64,000 nucleotides of DNA from Microvirga sp. VF16 (GTDB lineage: Bacteria > Pseudomonadota > Alphaproteobacteria > Rhizobiales > Beijerinckiaceae), in contig NZ_CP069354.1 of assembly GCF_016864375.1 (NCBI RefSeq), positions 4,617,501 through 4,681,500 on the forward strand. The letters are read 5' to 3'. Numbering within the stretch: position 1 is the stretch's first letter; every line of letters starts with the position of its first letter. Shown here piece after piece: positions 26,515-35,172 of the stretch. The notes beneath the pieces were generated by a model. The model was not told the origin of the DNA. It searched no databases and worked only from the letters and a program-made list of their open reading frames with translations. The position numbers and the translations under genes are program-made.

Positions 26515-27597
26515 ATGCGTGTCGCCATTGCCGGCGCGGGAGGCATCGCCTTTGCCGCTGCAGCCTTTGTCAGTGAGAACGGCCATGCCCCGATCCTCTG
26601 GTCACCATCGGGGCAACGGACGGCGGAGCTGGCCGCCGGGCAGGCCCTGACAGCGACCGGTGCGGTTTCCGGCACCTATCGCCCGAAGGTGGCCTCCTCG
26701 GCTTCGGAGTTGGTCTCCGGCGCCGATGCAGTCCTGATCGCGCTTCCTGCCTATGGCCATCGTACGGTCATGGACGCCATCGCACCCCATGTGACAGGCG
26801 AGCAGGTTGTGATCATCAGCTCTCACGCATCGTTCGGAGCGCTCTACCTGTCCAAGAAGCTCGCCGAGCTGGGGACGAAGGCACCCATCGTGGCGTGGGG
26901 AACGACGGTCACCACAGGGCGACAGAAGAGTGGAACCGAGGTTCATGTTTCCACAGTGCGAAGCAAGGTCGATATGGCGACTCTGCCTCTCTCGGCCAGT
27001 GAGCGGGGGCTGGCCATGTGCCGCGCGCTGTTCGGTGATCGCTTCAATGAAAAGGACGATCTGCTCGCCATTGCGCTGAGCAACCTGAATCCGCAGAATC
27101 ATATGGGCATCGCGCTGTGCAACCTGACGCGCATGGAGCGAGGCGAGACCTGGGGTCAGCACCAGAACGTGACGACGGCCGTGGGACGCCTCTTCGAGGC
27201 CCTTGACGAGGAACGTCTGAACATTGCCCACAGCTTCGACCTATCGGTACGGACGGTTCGCGAGCACTATCATTTCTCCTACGGAGTCCCTATGGGGCCG
27301 GTCGGTGAAATGGCCCAGGTCCTGGCGGAGCGAGGCGGCGGCCCCATGGGCCCCACCACTCTCGATACCCGCTATGTGACGGAGGATGCGCCCTTCGGTC
27401 TTCTGCCGACAGTGCTGCTTGGCAAATTGACCAATACGCCCGCCACGCTTCACGAGGCTGGCTTGAACGTTTTCTCGGCCCTTTACGGCCGTGACTTCCG
27501 GAAGGAGAACAATCTCCTGCCAGAGCTTGGTCTGGAGAACCTGTCGAAATCCGAGCTCCAGCGTCTTGCACGTGAGGGGTGGACAGGCGCCACATGA
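26515..27597 (+). CDS. Opine (octopine/nopaline) dehydrogenase-family protein
   Basis: A 360-residue NAD(P)-dependent dehydrogenase. The N-terminal Rossmann motif is VAIAGAGGIAFAAAAFVSENGH (GxGGxxxA, residues 3-24). The C-terminal helical domain holds the probable catalytic His in NPQNHMGIALCN, followed by the YHFSYGVP region. The octopine-dehydrogenase family joins an amino acid to a 2-oxo acid, or cleaves the product. Beside a putative opine oxidase and importer it more likely degrades or interconverts an imported opine. GGAG lies eight bases before the start; a start four codons earlier (26503) is less likely. Confidence 0.85.
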   Translation: MRVAIAGAGGIAFAAAAFVSENGHAPILWSPSGQRTAELAAGQALTATGAVSGTYRPKVASSASELVSGADAVLIALPAYGHRTVMDAIAPHVTGEQVVIISSHASFGALYLSKKLAELGTKAPIVAWGTTVTTGRQKSGTEVHVSTVRSKVDMATLPLSASERGLAMCRALFGDRFNEKDDLLAIALSNLNPQNHMGIALCNLTRMERGETWGQHQNVTTAVGRLFEALDEERLNIAHSFDLSVRTVREHYHFSYGVPMGPVGEMAQVLAERGGGPMGPTTLDTRYVTEDAPFGLLPTVLLGKLTNTPATLHEAGLNVFSALYGRDFRKENNLLPELGLENLSKSELQRLAREGWTGAT

Positions 27598-27670
27598 GGC
27601 GAAGAGGCCTCCTGCCCTTGCACCGTATCCATGGCATTTAAGACGAAGAGACATTGAAGGGTTGATGACG

Positions 27671-28777
27671 ATGCCTATCGAAACGACGCCCAATGCCCCG
27701 ATCGATTTGCGGAGCGATACGGTGACACGTCCGACGCGCGGCATGCTCGAGGCGATGAGTGCCGCGCTGGTCGGGGATGATGTCTGGGGCGATGATCCCA
27801 CTGTTAGCAAGCTACAGCAGGTGGCAGCGGAGCAGGCAGGCAAGGAGGCGGCGGTCTTCTTTCCATCCGGGACACAGAGCAATCTCGCTGCTCTGATGGC
27901 CCATTGTCAGCGCGGTGACGAATACATCGTCGGACAGGACGCCCACACATACCGGTATGAGGGCGGGGGCGCAGCCGTTCTGGGCAGCATTCAGCCTCAA
28001 CCTATCGAAAATGCGCTCGATGGCACGCTGCCGCTTGAGAAGATCCGTGCTGCAGTCAAACCCGACGATTCACACTTCGCCCGAACCCAGCTACTTGCCC
28101 TCGAAAACACGATCGGCGGCAAAGTTCTGCCTGAAGCCTATGTGCAGGAGGCCGCACGGTTAGTGCGGGATCTCGGCATCGGGTTTCATCTCGACGGAGC
28201 TCGAGCATGGAACGCTGGCGTTGCGAGTGGTCGCTCGATTGCTGACATTTGTGCACCCTACGATTCGGTCTCGCTCTGCTTCTCCAAGGGGCTGGGCGCG
28301 CCGATTGGCTCAGTGCTCGTTGGCAGCAAGGACTTGATGGATATTGCCCGGCGGTGGCGGAAGGTGTTGGGTGGAGGTATGCGCCAAAGTGGCTATCTCG
28401 CTGCCGCCTGTCTATATGCCCTCGAACACCACGTCAGCCGTTTAAGTGAAGATCACGCCAATGCGCAGATCCTGGCGGCGGGGCTCGATGGAGTTGACGA
28501 GATCCGCGTGAAAGCGGTCGCGACCAACATGGTCTTTGCCGAAGTTCCCGCCGAACACTGCAATCCGTTGCAGGACTATCTACGCGACAACGGAATCCTT
28601 GCTGCGGTCGGCCGGACCACCCGTTTCGTAACACATCTGGATGTAGGAGCGGACCAACTGCATAGGGTCGTTAGCACGATCAAGGGTTACTTTCGGCTTC
28701 AAGGAAACGGACGATCCGACGGGGCAGAAGCAATGGCTCAGGCGATGGGAACATCTGGCCCGTATAGGGCCCATTAA
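27671..28777 (+). CDS. ltaE: Low-specificity L-threonine aldolase
   Basis: A 368-residue fold-type I PLP enzyme that cleaves beta-hydroxy amino acids such as threonine or allo-threonine to glycine and an aldehyde. It matches E. coli LtaE closely: IDLRSDTVTRPTRGMLEAM, VGDDVWGDDPTV, VGQDAHTYRYEGGGAAVLGS, and PLP-lysine K206 in LCFSKGLGAPIGS. ATG codons at 27665 and 27671 are both possible; 27671 has the better distance from GAAGGG. As last gene of the cluster it suggests that a hydroxy-amino acid is released from the substrate. Confidence 0.92.
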   Translation: MPIETTPNAPIDLRSDTVTRPTRGMLEAMSAALVGDDVWGDDPTVSKLQQVAAEQAGKEAAVFFPSGTQSNLAALMAHCQRGDEYIVGQDAHTYRYEGGGAAVLGSIQPQPIENALDGTLPLEKIRAAVKPDDSHFARTQLLALENTIGGKVLPEAYVQEAARLVRDLGIGFHLDGARAWNAGVASGRSIADICAPYDSVSLCFSKGLGAPIGSVLVGSKDLMDIARRWRKVLGGGMRQSGYLAAACLYALEHHVSRLSEDHANAQILAAGLDGVDEIRVKAVATNMVFAEVPAEHCNPLQDYLRDNGILAAVGRTTRFVTHLDVGADQLHRVVSTIKGYFRLQGNGRSDGAEAMAQAMGTSGPYRAH

Positions 28778-28894
28778 TGCAAGGTCCGTGACTGATCACT
28801 CTGATTTGGAAGCCTCACTGTGACGGACGCTTTTCAGACCAGGACGGCATGAGCTAGCGTGGAACTGAGATCCATAGCAATCTCGTTGCTTGGT

Positions 28895-28915
28895 TTGTCC
28901 TCCTTCAACGGACAA
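28895..28915. promoter_or_regulatory. Inverted repeat upstream of the monooxygenase gene
   Basis: TTGTCC-N9-GGACAA is a perfect 6-bp dyad about 50 bases before the gene at 28968. It could be a regulator site; no partner copy was found. Confidence 0.35.
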
Positions 28916-28967
28916 TCTGCCTGATATCGTGTCGAATCGATTGAAGGCATTTGCACAGGACTGGCTC

Positions 28968-29984
28968 ATGAAGAAGATCGGCTTTCTCTCGTTTGGGCAC
29001 TGGTCACCCTCGCCACAGTCACAGACGCGCTCGGCCGGCGATGCCCTCCTCCAATCCATCGACCTGGCTGTGGCGGCCGAGGAACTCGGCGCTGACGGCG
29101 CTTACTTCCGCGTTCATCACTTCGCGCGCCAGCTCGCTTCGCCCTTCCCGCTGCTCGCGGCGATCGGCGCGAAGACGAGCCGGATCGAGATCGGTACTGC
29201 CGTCATCGACATGCGCTACGAGAATCCTCTCTATATGGCCGAGGATGCTGGCGCGGCCGATCTGATCAGTGGCGGGCGTCTCCAGCTCGGCATCAGCCGC
29301 GGCTCGCCTGAGCAGGTGATCGACGGATGGCGCTATTTCGGCTACGTGCCCGAAGAGGGCCAAAGCGACGCAGACATGGCTCGCCGTCACACGGAAGTAC
29401 TTCTCAACGTCCTCAAGGGCGAGGGCTTTGCCCAGCCGAACCCACGCCCGATGTTTCCCAACCCGCCCGGCTTGCTGCGCCTAGAGCCGCATGCGGAGAG
29501 CCTGCGCGAGCGCATCTGGTGGGGATCCGCCTCCAATGCAACGGCGGTGTGGGCCGCACAGCGGGGCATGAACCTCCAGAGTTCGACCCTGAAGGAGGAC
29601 GAGACGGGCGAGCCCTTCCATGTCCAGCAGGCCAAGCAGATCCGCCGCTACAGGGAAGCGTGGAAGGAGGTGGGGCACGCCCGCGAGCCCCGCGTCTCTG
29701 TCTCACGCTCTATCTTCGCACTCGTGGATGACCGCGACCGCGCCTATTTCGGGCATGGCAAGGACAGCGACCAGATCGGCATCATCGACAACATGCGCGC
29801 GATCTTCGGCCGCTCCTACGCCGCGGAGCCGGACAGGCTCGTGGAAGACCTGAAGGCCGACGAGGCGATTGCCGAGGCCGATACGCTGCTCCTGACCGTG
29901 CCGAATCAGCTCGGCGTCGATTACAACGCTCATGTCATCGAGGCCATTCTGAAGCATGTCGCTCCAGCGCTGGGCTGGCGATGA
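28968..29984 (+). CDS. LLM-class (luciferase-like) flavin-dependent oxidoreductase
   Basis: A 338-residue flavin-dependent monooxygenase of the bacterial luciferase-like fold, beginning MKKIGFLSFGHWSPS. Typical pieces are AVAAEELGADGAYFRVHHFA, ASPFPLLAAIGAKTSRIEIG, and GRLQLGISRGSP near the phosphate-binding site. It uses reduced FMN and oxygen to oxidise an unknown substrate. The start at 28968 follows AGGA and gives the usual N-terminus. It lies between the opine-type cluster and the M20 peptidases in the same direction, so it may share their substrate range, but it has its own upstream region. Confidence 0.88.
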   Translation: MKKIGFLSFGHWSPSPQSQTRSAGDALLQSIDLAVAAEELGADGAYFRVHHFARQLASPFPLLAAIGAKTSRIEIGTAVIDMRYENPLYMAEDAGAADLISGGRLQLGISRGSPEQVIDGWRYFGYVPEEGQSDADMARRHTEVLLNVLKGEGFAQPNPRPMFPNPPGLLRLEPHAESLRERIWWGSASNATAVWAAQRGMNLQSSTLKEDETGEPFHVQQAKQIRRYREAWKEVGHAREPRVSVSRSIFALVDDRDRAYFGHGKDSDQIGIIDNMRAIFGRSYAAEPDRLVEDLKADEAIAEADTLLLTVPNQLGVDYNAHVIEAILKHVAPALGWR

Positions 29985-30442
29985 CGATCCGGACAGTCGC
30001 TCGCCCATAAGAGGTTACAGCCCAATAGAAACGTTCGTGCCTTTGGAGCGAACGAATACCTCTGCGAGGCAAGATGTGCGAGTGCCAAGCCTGCTGCATG
30101 AAAGCCGAAATGTCGGCTGTGGGGCCAAACGTTCACATTCGGCAGATCACCGAATATCGGCTCTTAGGTGCAGAAGCGGACCAAGCGCTGACGTCTAAGG
30201 AATGCCAGGAGCCGCCCTTCCAATGCAGGTTCCAAACCCACCATCGGCCGCCTCATATCTCTGACGCGCTTTGCCAAACGCTCCTTGATTTCGTGAAGTC
30301 AGGAAAAGTTCCATGGCGAGCCATGTCACTGCTTTATGGCTGGGTTGTGCCCTACGGTGAAGCTTAGACGCTCCTAATCTGATCGGATGATGTTTGCGCC
30401 GCTTGATTTGGCGGCGCCAATCGGAAGACCCGGGAGGATCTT
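29985..30442. other. Gene-free interval
   Basis: About 460 bases without a supported gene. An open frame at 30074-30367 has no recognisable similarity or ribosome site, and I do not call it. Confidence 0.4.
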
Positions 30443-32053
30443 ATGAAAAACGGTCTGCTGCCCAGTCTGCTACTCGCGTCCCTGCTCACGACCACTGCAC
30501 CCGTCCTCGCTCAGACCAGCGCGCCGAGTTCCGCCCTGGTCGAGCGGATCGCGGAGCTGAAGAAGAGCGCCATTGAAGGCGTCGAAGCCCGCGCCAAGCT
30601 CGCCCAGGAGATGAACGACTCGATCTTCAGCTTCGGCGAGCTCGCCTTCCAGGAGTTCGAGACCTCGAAGTACATCACGGATATCCTCGAGAAGAACGGC
30701 TTCACCATTCAGAGGAATGTCGCCGGACTGCCGACAGGATGGGTCGCCAAGTGGGGCTCGGGCGGTCCCGTGATCGCGCTCGGCAGCGACATCGACTGCA
30801 TCCCGAAGGCTTCCCAGAAGCCAGGCGTCGCGTATCGCGACCCCATGATCGAAGGTGCGCCGGGACACGGCGAGGGACACAACTCCGGCCAGGCGCTCAA
30901 TGTGGTCGCGGCGCTTGCCCTGAAGGAGATCATGGAACGGGAGAAGATCCCCGGCACCATCATGCTCTGGCCGGGCGTGGCCGAGGAGCTTCTCGGCGGC
31001 AAGGCCTACATGGTCCGCGACGGCGTGTTCAATGGTGTCGACGCCGTTCTCTTCACCCATGTCGGCAACAATCTCCAGACCACCTGGGGACAGCCAACGG
31101 GCACAGGTCTGGTATCGGTCGAGTACACGTTCAGTGGCGAGTCTGCCCACTCGGCCTCAGCTCCCTGGCGGGGACGCAGCGCGCTCGATGGCGTTGAAGT
31201 CATGAACATCGGCTGGAACATGCGCCGCGAGCACCTCCGGCCCGAGCAGCGCTCCCACTATGTCATCCCGGACGGCGGCGATCAGCCCAATGTCGTGCCG
31301 TCGGTCGCCAGCGTCTGGTACTTCATCCGCGAGCAGGATTTCGAGAACATCCGCAAGAACTTCGAGATCGCCAACACCATCTCGGAGGCCGCAGCGAAGA
31401 TGACGGACACCACCGTCACCCGAAAAATCATCGGCACGGCAGCGCCCCGCCACTTCAACAAGCCGATCGCGGAAGCCGCCTACGCCAACATCCAGCAGGT
31501 CGGGCTGCCGCAATGGACCGAGGACGAACAGGTCTTCGCCAAGGCCGTGCAGCGTACGGTCAAGGGCAAGGAGGAAGGCCTCGCCACCCAATTGAAGAAG
31601 CTCGAGCCACCCGTGGAGAAGCCCGAAAGCGGTGGCTCTGACGACATCGGTGACATCTCCTGGACGGTGCCGACGATCACGCTGAACTATCCGTCGAACA
31701 TTCCCAACCTGCCAGGGCATCACTGGTCGAACGCGATGTCGATGGCGACACCGATTGCGCACAAGGGCATCGTTGCGGGAGCGAAGGTGATCGCGATGAC
31801 AACCATCGACCTGCTGTCGAAGCCGGAGCTGCTGGGGCAGGCCAAGGAATACTTCACCAAGGATCAGCAGAAGAACCAGAAGTATGTGCCAATGATCTCG
31901 GCCGAGGACAAACCTCAGGTGCAGATCAACGCCGACATCATGGCGCAGTACCGCCCCGAGATGAAGAAGTACTATTACGACCCGTCCAAGTACGCGACGT
32001 ATCTCGATCAGTTGGGCATCAAGTTCCCGGTTCTCGAAAAGCCGAAGAACTGA
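30443..32053 (+). CDS. Exported M20-family amidohydrolase (AbgB-like)
   Basis: A 536-residue metallo-amidohydrolase with a clear signal peptide (residues 1-23, ending PVLAQ), so it acts in the periplasm. It belongs to the M20 aminoacylase/aminobenzoyl-glutamate hydrolase group. Metal-site regions are IALGSDIDCIP, GHGEGHNSG and LWPGVAEELLGGKAYM, followed by the dimerisation domain with GESAHSASAPWRGRSALDGV. It would cleave an N-acyl or peptide bond before uptake. A strong GGGAGG site precedes the start. It is followed by a hairpin and a second exported M20 peptidase. Confidence 0.88.
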   Translation: MKNGLLPSLLLASLLTTTAPVLAQTSAPSSALVERIAELKKSAIEGVEARAKLAQEMNDSIFSFGELAFQEFETSKYITDILEKNGFTIQRNVAGLPTGWVAKWGSGGPVIALGSDIDCIPKASQKPGVAYRDPMIEGAPGHGEGHNSGQALNVVAALALKEIMEREKIPGTIMLWPGVAEELLGGKAYMVRDGVFNGVDAVLFTHVGNNLQTTWGQPTGTGLVSVEYTFSGESAHSASAPWRGRSALDGVEVMNIGWNMRREHLRPEQRSHYVIPDGGDQPNVVPSVASVWYFIREQDFENIRKNFEIANTISEAAAKMTDTTVTRKIIGTAAPRHFNKPIAEAAYANIQQVGLPQWTEDEQVFAKAVQRTVKGKEEGLATQLKKLEPPVEKPESGGSDDIGDISWTVPTITLNYPSNIPNLPGHHWSNAMSMATPIAHKGIVAGAKVIAMTTIDLLSKPELLGQAKEYFTKDQQKNQKYVPMISAEDKPQVQINADIMAQYRPEMKKYYYDPSKYATYLDQLGIKFPVLEKPKN

Positions 32054-32100
32054 AGCTCGCAATCGCGCCGAAGCCCCTTCGCGAGGGCCAAGGACGCAAT

Positions 32101-32128
32101 CGACGGCGATCTCCGGAGACCGCCGTCG
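32101..32128. terminator. Hairpin between the two M20 genes
   Basis: An almost perfect 28-base inverted repeat (CGACGGCGATCTCC and its complement, one mismatch) about 50 bases after the first M20 stop. No T-run follows, so it may only partially terminate or may protect the mRNA end. Confidence 0.4.
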
Positions 32129-32209
32129 CTATCTCACCCGGACATATCTGGCTGAAGAAGGCTCCTTCGCACGAGTGAGCCGAGATGAAGTCATGAGGGA
32201 GGAAGTTTT

Positions 32210-33505
32210 ATGCATATAGTGTCGAGAGCAATCCTGTCTGCGCTGACCGTCGGAACGTTGTCGGCCGGTCCCGTCCTCGCGCAGGAGGTTGCGCCAGCCC
32301 ACACCGAGACTGTCAAGCGCATCATGGACAGCCAATTCTTCAAGACGGCCGTCGATGCGCTCCAAAAAGATCACGACCGCTGGGTCGGCGAGGTGATCAA
32401 GCTGACGGAAATTCCCGCCCCGCCCTTCAAGGAGGAGGCCCGCGCCAAGGCCTATGCGGAGATGCTCAAGGCCCATGGCCTGAGCGATGTCGAGATCGAC
32501 CAGGAAGGCAACGCCATGGGCGTCCGGAAAGGCACCGGGGGCGGGCCATTGGTCGTCGTCTCCGCCCATCTTGACACCGTCTTTCCAGAGGGGACGGACG
32601 TGAAGGTCAAACGTGAGGGAACCCGCCTTGCGGCCCCGGGCGTTGGCGACGACAGCAGCGGCCTCGCCACCCTGCTCAGCATCGTGCGCGCGATGGATGC
32701 CGCCGGAATCAAGACGAAAAGCGACATCGTGTTCCTGGGTGACGTCGGCGAGGAAGGCCTGGGCGACCTGCGCGGCGTGCGGTACTTCTTCACGAAGGGC
32801 AAGTACAAGGACCAAGCCAAGTACTTCTTCTCCCTCGATGGCGGCGGGACGACCCGGATCACGAACTGTGGCGTCGGCTCGAAGCGTTACCGCGTGACCT
32901 ATAAGGGGCCTGGCGGACACAGCTTCGGCGCCTTCGGCCTCGTCAACCCCATGACCGCCATGGCCCAGACAGTCGTCGAACTCTACAAGGTCCAGACCCC
33001 GACCAAGCCGAAGACCACCTATTCGGCGAGCGTCACGCAAGGCGGAACCTCGGTGAACGCGATCCCGAACGAGGTCTGGATGGAGTTCGACATGCGCTCC
33101 GAGGACGCCAAGGAGCTGGACCGCCTCGAGAAGCGCTTCCTCGCGATCGTGAACCAGTCCCTGGAGACGGAGAACTTCGGTCGGTCCACCAAGGAGGGAA
33201 CGATCTCGGCCGACATCAAGCTCGTGGGTGATCGGCCTGCGGGACGCACGGACGAGAAGACGGATCTGGTGCAACTGACGACGGCAGCCTTCCTGGCGAA
33301 TGGCAGCAAGCCAACCTACGAGTGCGGCTCGACCGACTCCAACATGCCGATGAGCCTGAATATCCCGGCACTGACGATCCCGCGTGTCGGCAAGTCCGAG
33401 CGCTCTCACTCCCTCGATGAGTGGATCGACACGGAACCGGAGAGCAACCACGCCGTGAAGAGGACAGTTCTCACCACGATGCTGGCCGTTGCAGGAGCGC
33501 AGTAA
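32210..33505 (+). CDS. Exported M20-family metallopeptidase
   Basis: A 431-residue M20 peptidase with a signal peptide (residues 1-24, ending GPVLAQ). The di-zinc site is visible: His in VSAHLDTVFP, bridging Asp in GVGDDSSGL, the Glu pair in GDVGEEGLGD and a late His in SERSHSLDEW. The dimerisation domain contains GPGGHSFGAFG. Unlike the upstream enzyme it resembles the PepT/ArgE-like side of M20. A strong GAGGGAGG site precedes the start. The two probably cleave extracytoplasmic peptides or N-acyl amino acids. Confidence 0.88.
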   Translation: MHIVSRAILSALTVGTLSAGPVLAQEVAPAHTETVKRIMDSQFFKTAVDALQKDHDRWVGEVIKLTEIPAPPFKEEARAKAYAEMLKAHGLSDVEIDQEGNAMGVRKGTGGGPLVVVSAHLDTVFPEGTDVKVKREGTRLAAPGVGDDSSGLATLLSIVRAMDAAGIKTKSDIVFLGDVGEEGLGDLRGVRYFFTKGKYKDQAKYFFSLDGGGTTRITNCGVGSKRYRVTYKGPGGHSFGAFGLVNPMTAMAQTVVELYKVQTPTKPKTTYSASVTQGGTSVNAIPNEVWMEFDMRSEDAKELDRLEKRFLAIVNQSLETENFGRSTKEGTISADIKLVGDRPAGRTDEKTDLVQLTTAAFLANGSKPTYECGSTDSNMPMSLNIPALTIPRVGKSERSHSLDEWIDTEPESNHAVKRTVLTTMLAVAGAQ

Positions 33506-33513
33506 GGATCAAT

Positions 33514-33537
33514 GGACCGGGTGCATGCACCCGGTCC
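33514..33537 (+). terminator. Perfect 24-bp palindrome after the M20 gene
   Basis: GGACCGGGTGCA followed directly by its reverse complement, starting nine bases after the stop at 33505. It is stable enough to be a terminator or 3'-end stabiliser, though no T-run follows. Confidence 0.45.
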
Positions 33538-34092
33538 AGCCCATTGCGTCGATAGAGAAGCGAAGGCAGGTGGCGGCCGACAGCCAAAGGTCCAGGTAAA
33601 TGCGCCGGATATCATCGGTAGGGCTATTCCCCGTCACCGTTCTTAGTCTTGGAGCCATAGAAAGTGCGCGCATCCCATACGGCTCTTCTTCAACAGCCAA
33701 GACGGACTGCAACGGAAACACTCACTTCAACTTGAACAACGAAGGCTGGCTCAGGATCAGGCAGCGAAGTTCGCCGACGTCTCGGAATATCTGGCACTCC
33801 CTGAGTGAGCGGGCATTCGATGCGCTAAGCCCCCTGAAAAGAAAAAAGCCGGGCTCGAAGCCCGGCTAAAGTAGAGGTCCGACAAAAGTCAAAACCTTCC
33901 AGAGGGAACGGCCGACCCGGCAACGCCGGGAGGAAGAAAGCGGTGCCGCGTTTAAATCAGCCAAGGGTGATATCGGCTGCATGGCGCTTATTTGCAATGC
34001 AGCATGCCTCATAAAAGGGCTGCGTTACGGACATAGCCGTGCTCGCAGAATGCATGCATCGGTATTGTCCACCGCCTTCTGAAGTGAAGTTC
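33538..34092. other. Gene-free interval between convergent units
   Basis: No gene is supported here. It carries the leftward terminator at 33836-33867 and otherwise unremarkable sequence. Confidence 0.4.
33836..33867 (-). terminator. Intrinsic terminator of the leftward operon
   Basis: On the minus strand a 9-bp stem (AGCCGGGCT/AGCCCGGCT, three-base loop) is followed by TTTTTTCTTTT. It lies about 225 bases beyond the ureohydrolase stop and would end the eight-gene operon 42622-34093. Confidence 0.8.
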
Positions 34093-35145
34093 TCAGATTT
34101 TGCGGCGGCGAGCCAGATTGCTGGAGGCGAGGCAAAGCAGTTCGAAGAGTACCTGTGCACCAGCTTGTGCCGTATTGCTCGTCGAATCATATTGAGGCGC
34201 GACCTCCACGACATCACCCCCTATGATGTCGATGCCGACGAGGCCGCGCAGAATCTCCAGAACCTCGCGTGGCTGGAGGCCGCCGACCTCCGGTGTGCCT
34301 GTCCCCGGGGCGAACCCCGGATCCAGACTGTCAATGTCAAAGGACACATAGATCGGCCCGTCGCCGACGACAGCCCGTGCCTTTTCAACAACAGCGGCAA
34401 CTCCCATCCTTGGGACCTCCTCGGCATGAATCACCGTCATGCCGGACACATAGGAGAACTCCCACAGATACTCCGCACCACCGCGAATGCCGATCTGGAT
34501 CACGCGGTCTGGGTCCAAGGTGCCCTCCAGAACGGCCTGACGAAACGGTCCGCCATGATGAAACTTGGAGTTCTCATAGATGCCGCCGGTGTCGCAATGG
34601 GCGTCAATGTGAATCATGCCCACGGGTCGATCCCTGCCGACAGCAGCAAGGATGGCTCGGGTGATTGAATGATCGCCCCCGACCGCGAGCGGAAGGACTC
34701 CAGCGCTGACAACTCTCCTGAAGAAGTCCTCGATATCGGCGTGACAAGACTCGAGACTGAAACGACTGCGGAACGGCACATCGCCGATATCGGCTACCTT
34801 TGCATCCGCCATAGGCGTCATTCGCAGAACATGTTCATAGGGCCCGATGCGCTCGATGGCGCGCACCGCGCGGGGCCCGAGGCGAGCGCCTGCCCGGTTT
34901 GTGACGCCGAGATCCATCGGCACGCCGATGAGCGCTACGTCGAGCCCACCGAAATCGGGCAGTTCAACGACATCTGGGCGAAAAGGCGCGTCCAGGAAGG
35001 TCGCCGGATCGGCGAACGGCCATTTGCGCCGGTCACTTTCCGAGAATTGAAGGCTTGCTGCCTTGCGGAAATCCGCATCATCAATGTCGCCGCCGGTTGC
35101 TCCTTGGTAGCGGGCCCGTAGAGCTTCGAGCTTGTTCTGGTCCAC
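34093..35145 (-). CDS. Ureohydrolase family enzyme (agmatinase/guanidino-acid hydrolase)
   Basis: A 350-residue binuclear manganese hydrolase that would release urea from a guanidino compound. Metal ligands are visible: H159 in GGDHS, D181, H183 and D185 in IDAHCDT, and D270 and D272 in SFDIDSLDP. The FAPGTGTPEVGGL motif marks the agmatinase/guanidinobutyrase/guanidinopropionase side rather than classical arginase. It is the last gene of the operon led by an argininosuccinate-lyase-like enzyme, so its substrate may be arginine or a related guanidino acid produced upstream. Confidence 0.9.
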   Translation of the reverse strand: MDQNKLEALRARYQGATGGDIDDADFRKAASLQFSESDRRKWPFADPATFLDAPFRPDVVELPDFGGLDVALIGVPMDLGVTNRAGARLGPRAVRAIERIGPYEHVLRMTPMADAKVADIGDVPFRSRFSLESCHADIEDFFRRVVSAGVLPLAVGGDHSITRAILAAVGRDRPVGMIHIDAHCDTGGIYENSKFHHGGPFRQAVLEGTLDPDRVIQIGIRGGAEYLWEFSYVSGMTVIHAEEVPRMGVAAVVEKARAVVGDGPIYVSFDIDSLDPGFAPGTGTPEVGGLQPREVLEILRGLVGIDIIGGDVVEVAPQYDSTSNTAQAGAQVLFELLCLASSNLARRRKI

Positions 35146-35172
35146 GATCGTCTTCTCCAGTCGTTAGGAACA

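Noticed and set aside
30074..30367. 97-codon frame before the first M20 gene
   Set aside because: Cys-rich by chance, no ribosome site, no recognisable domain.
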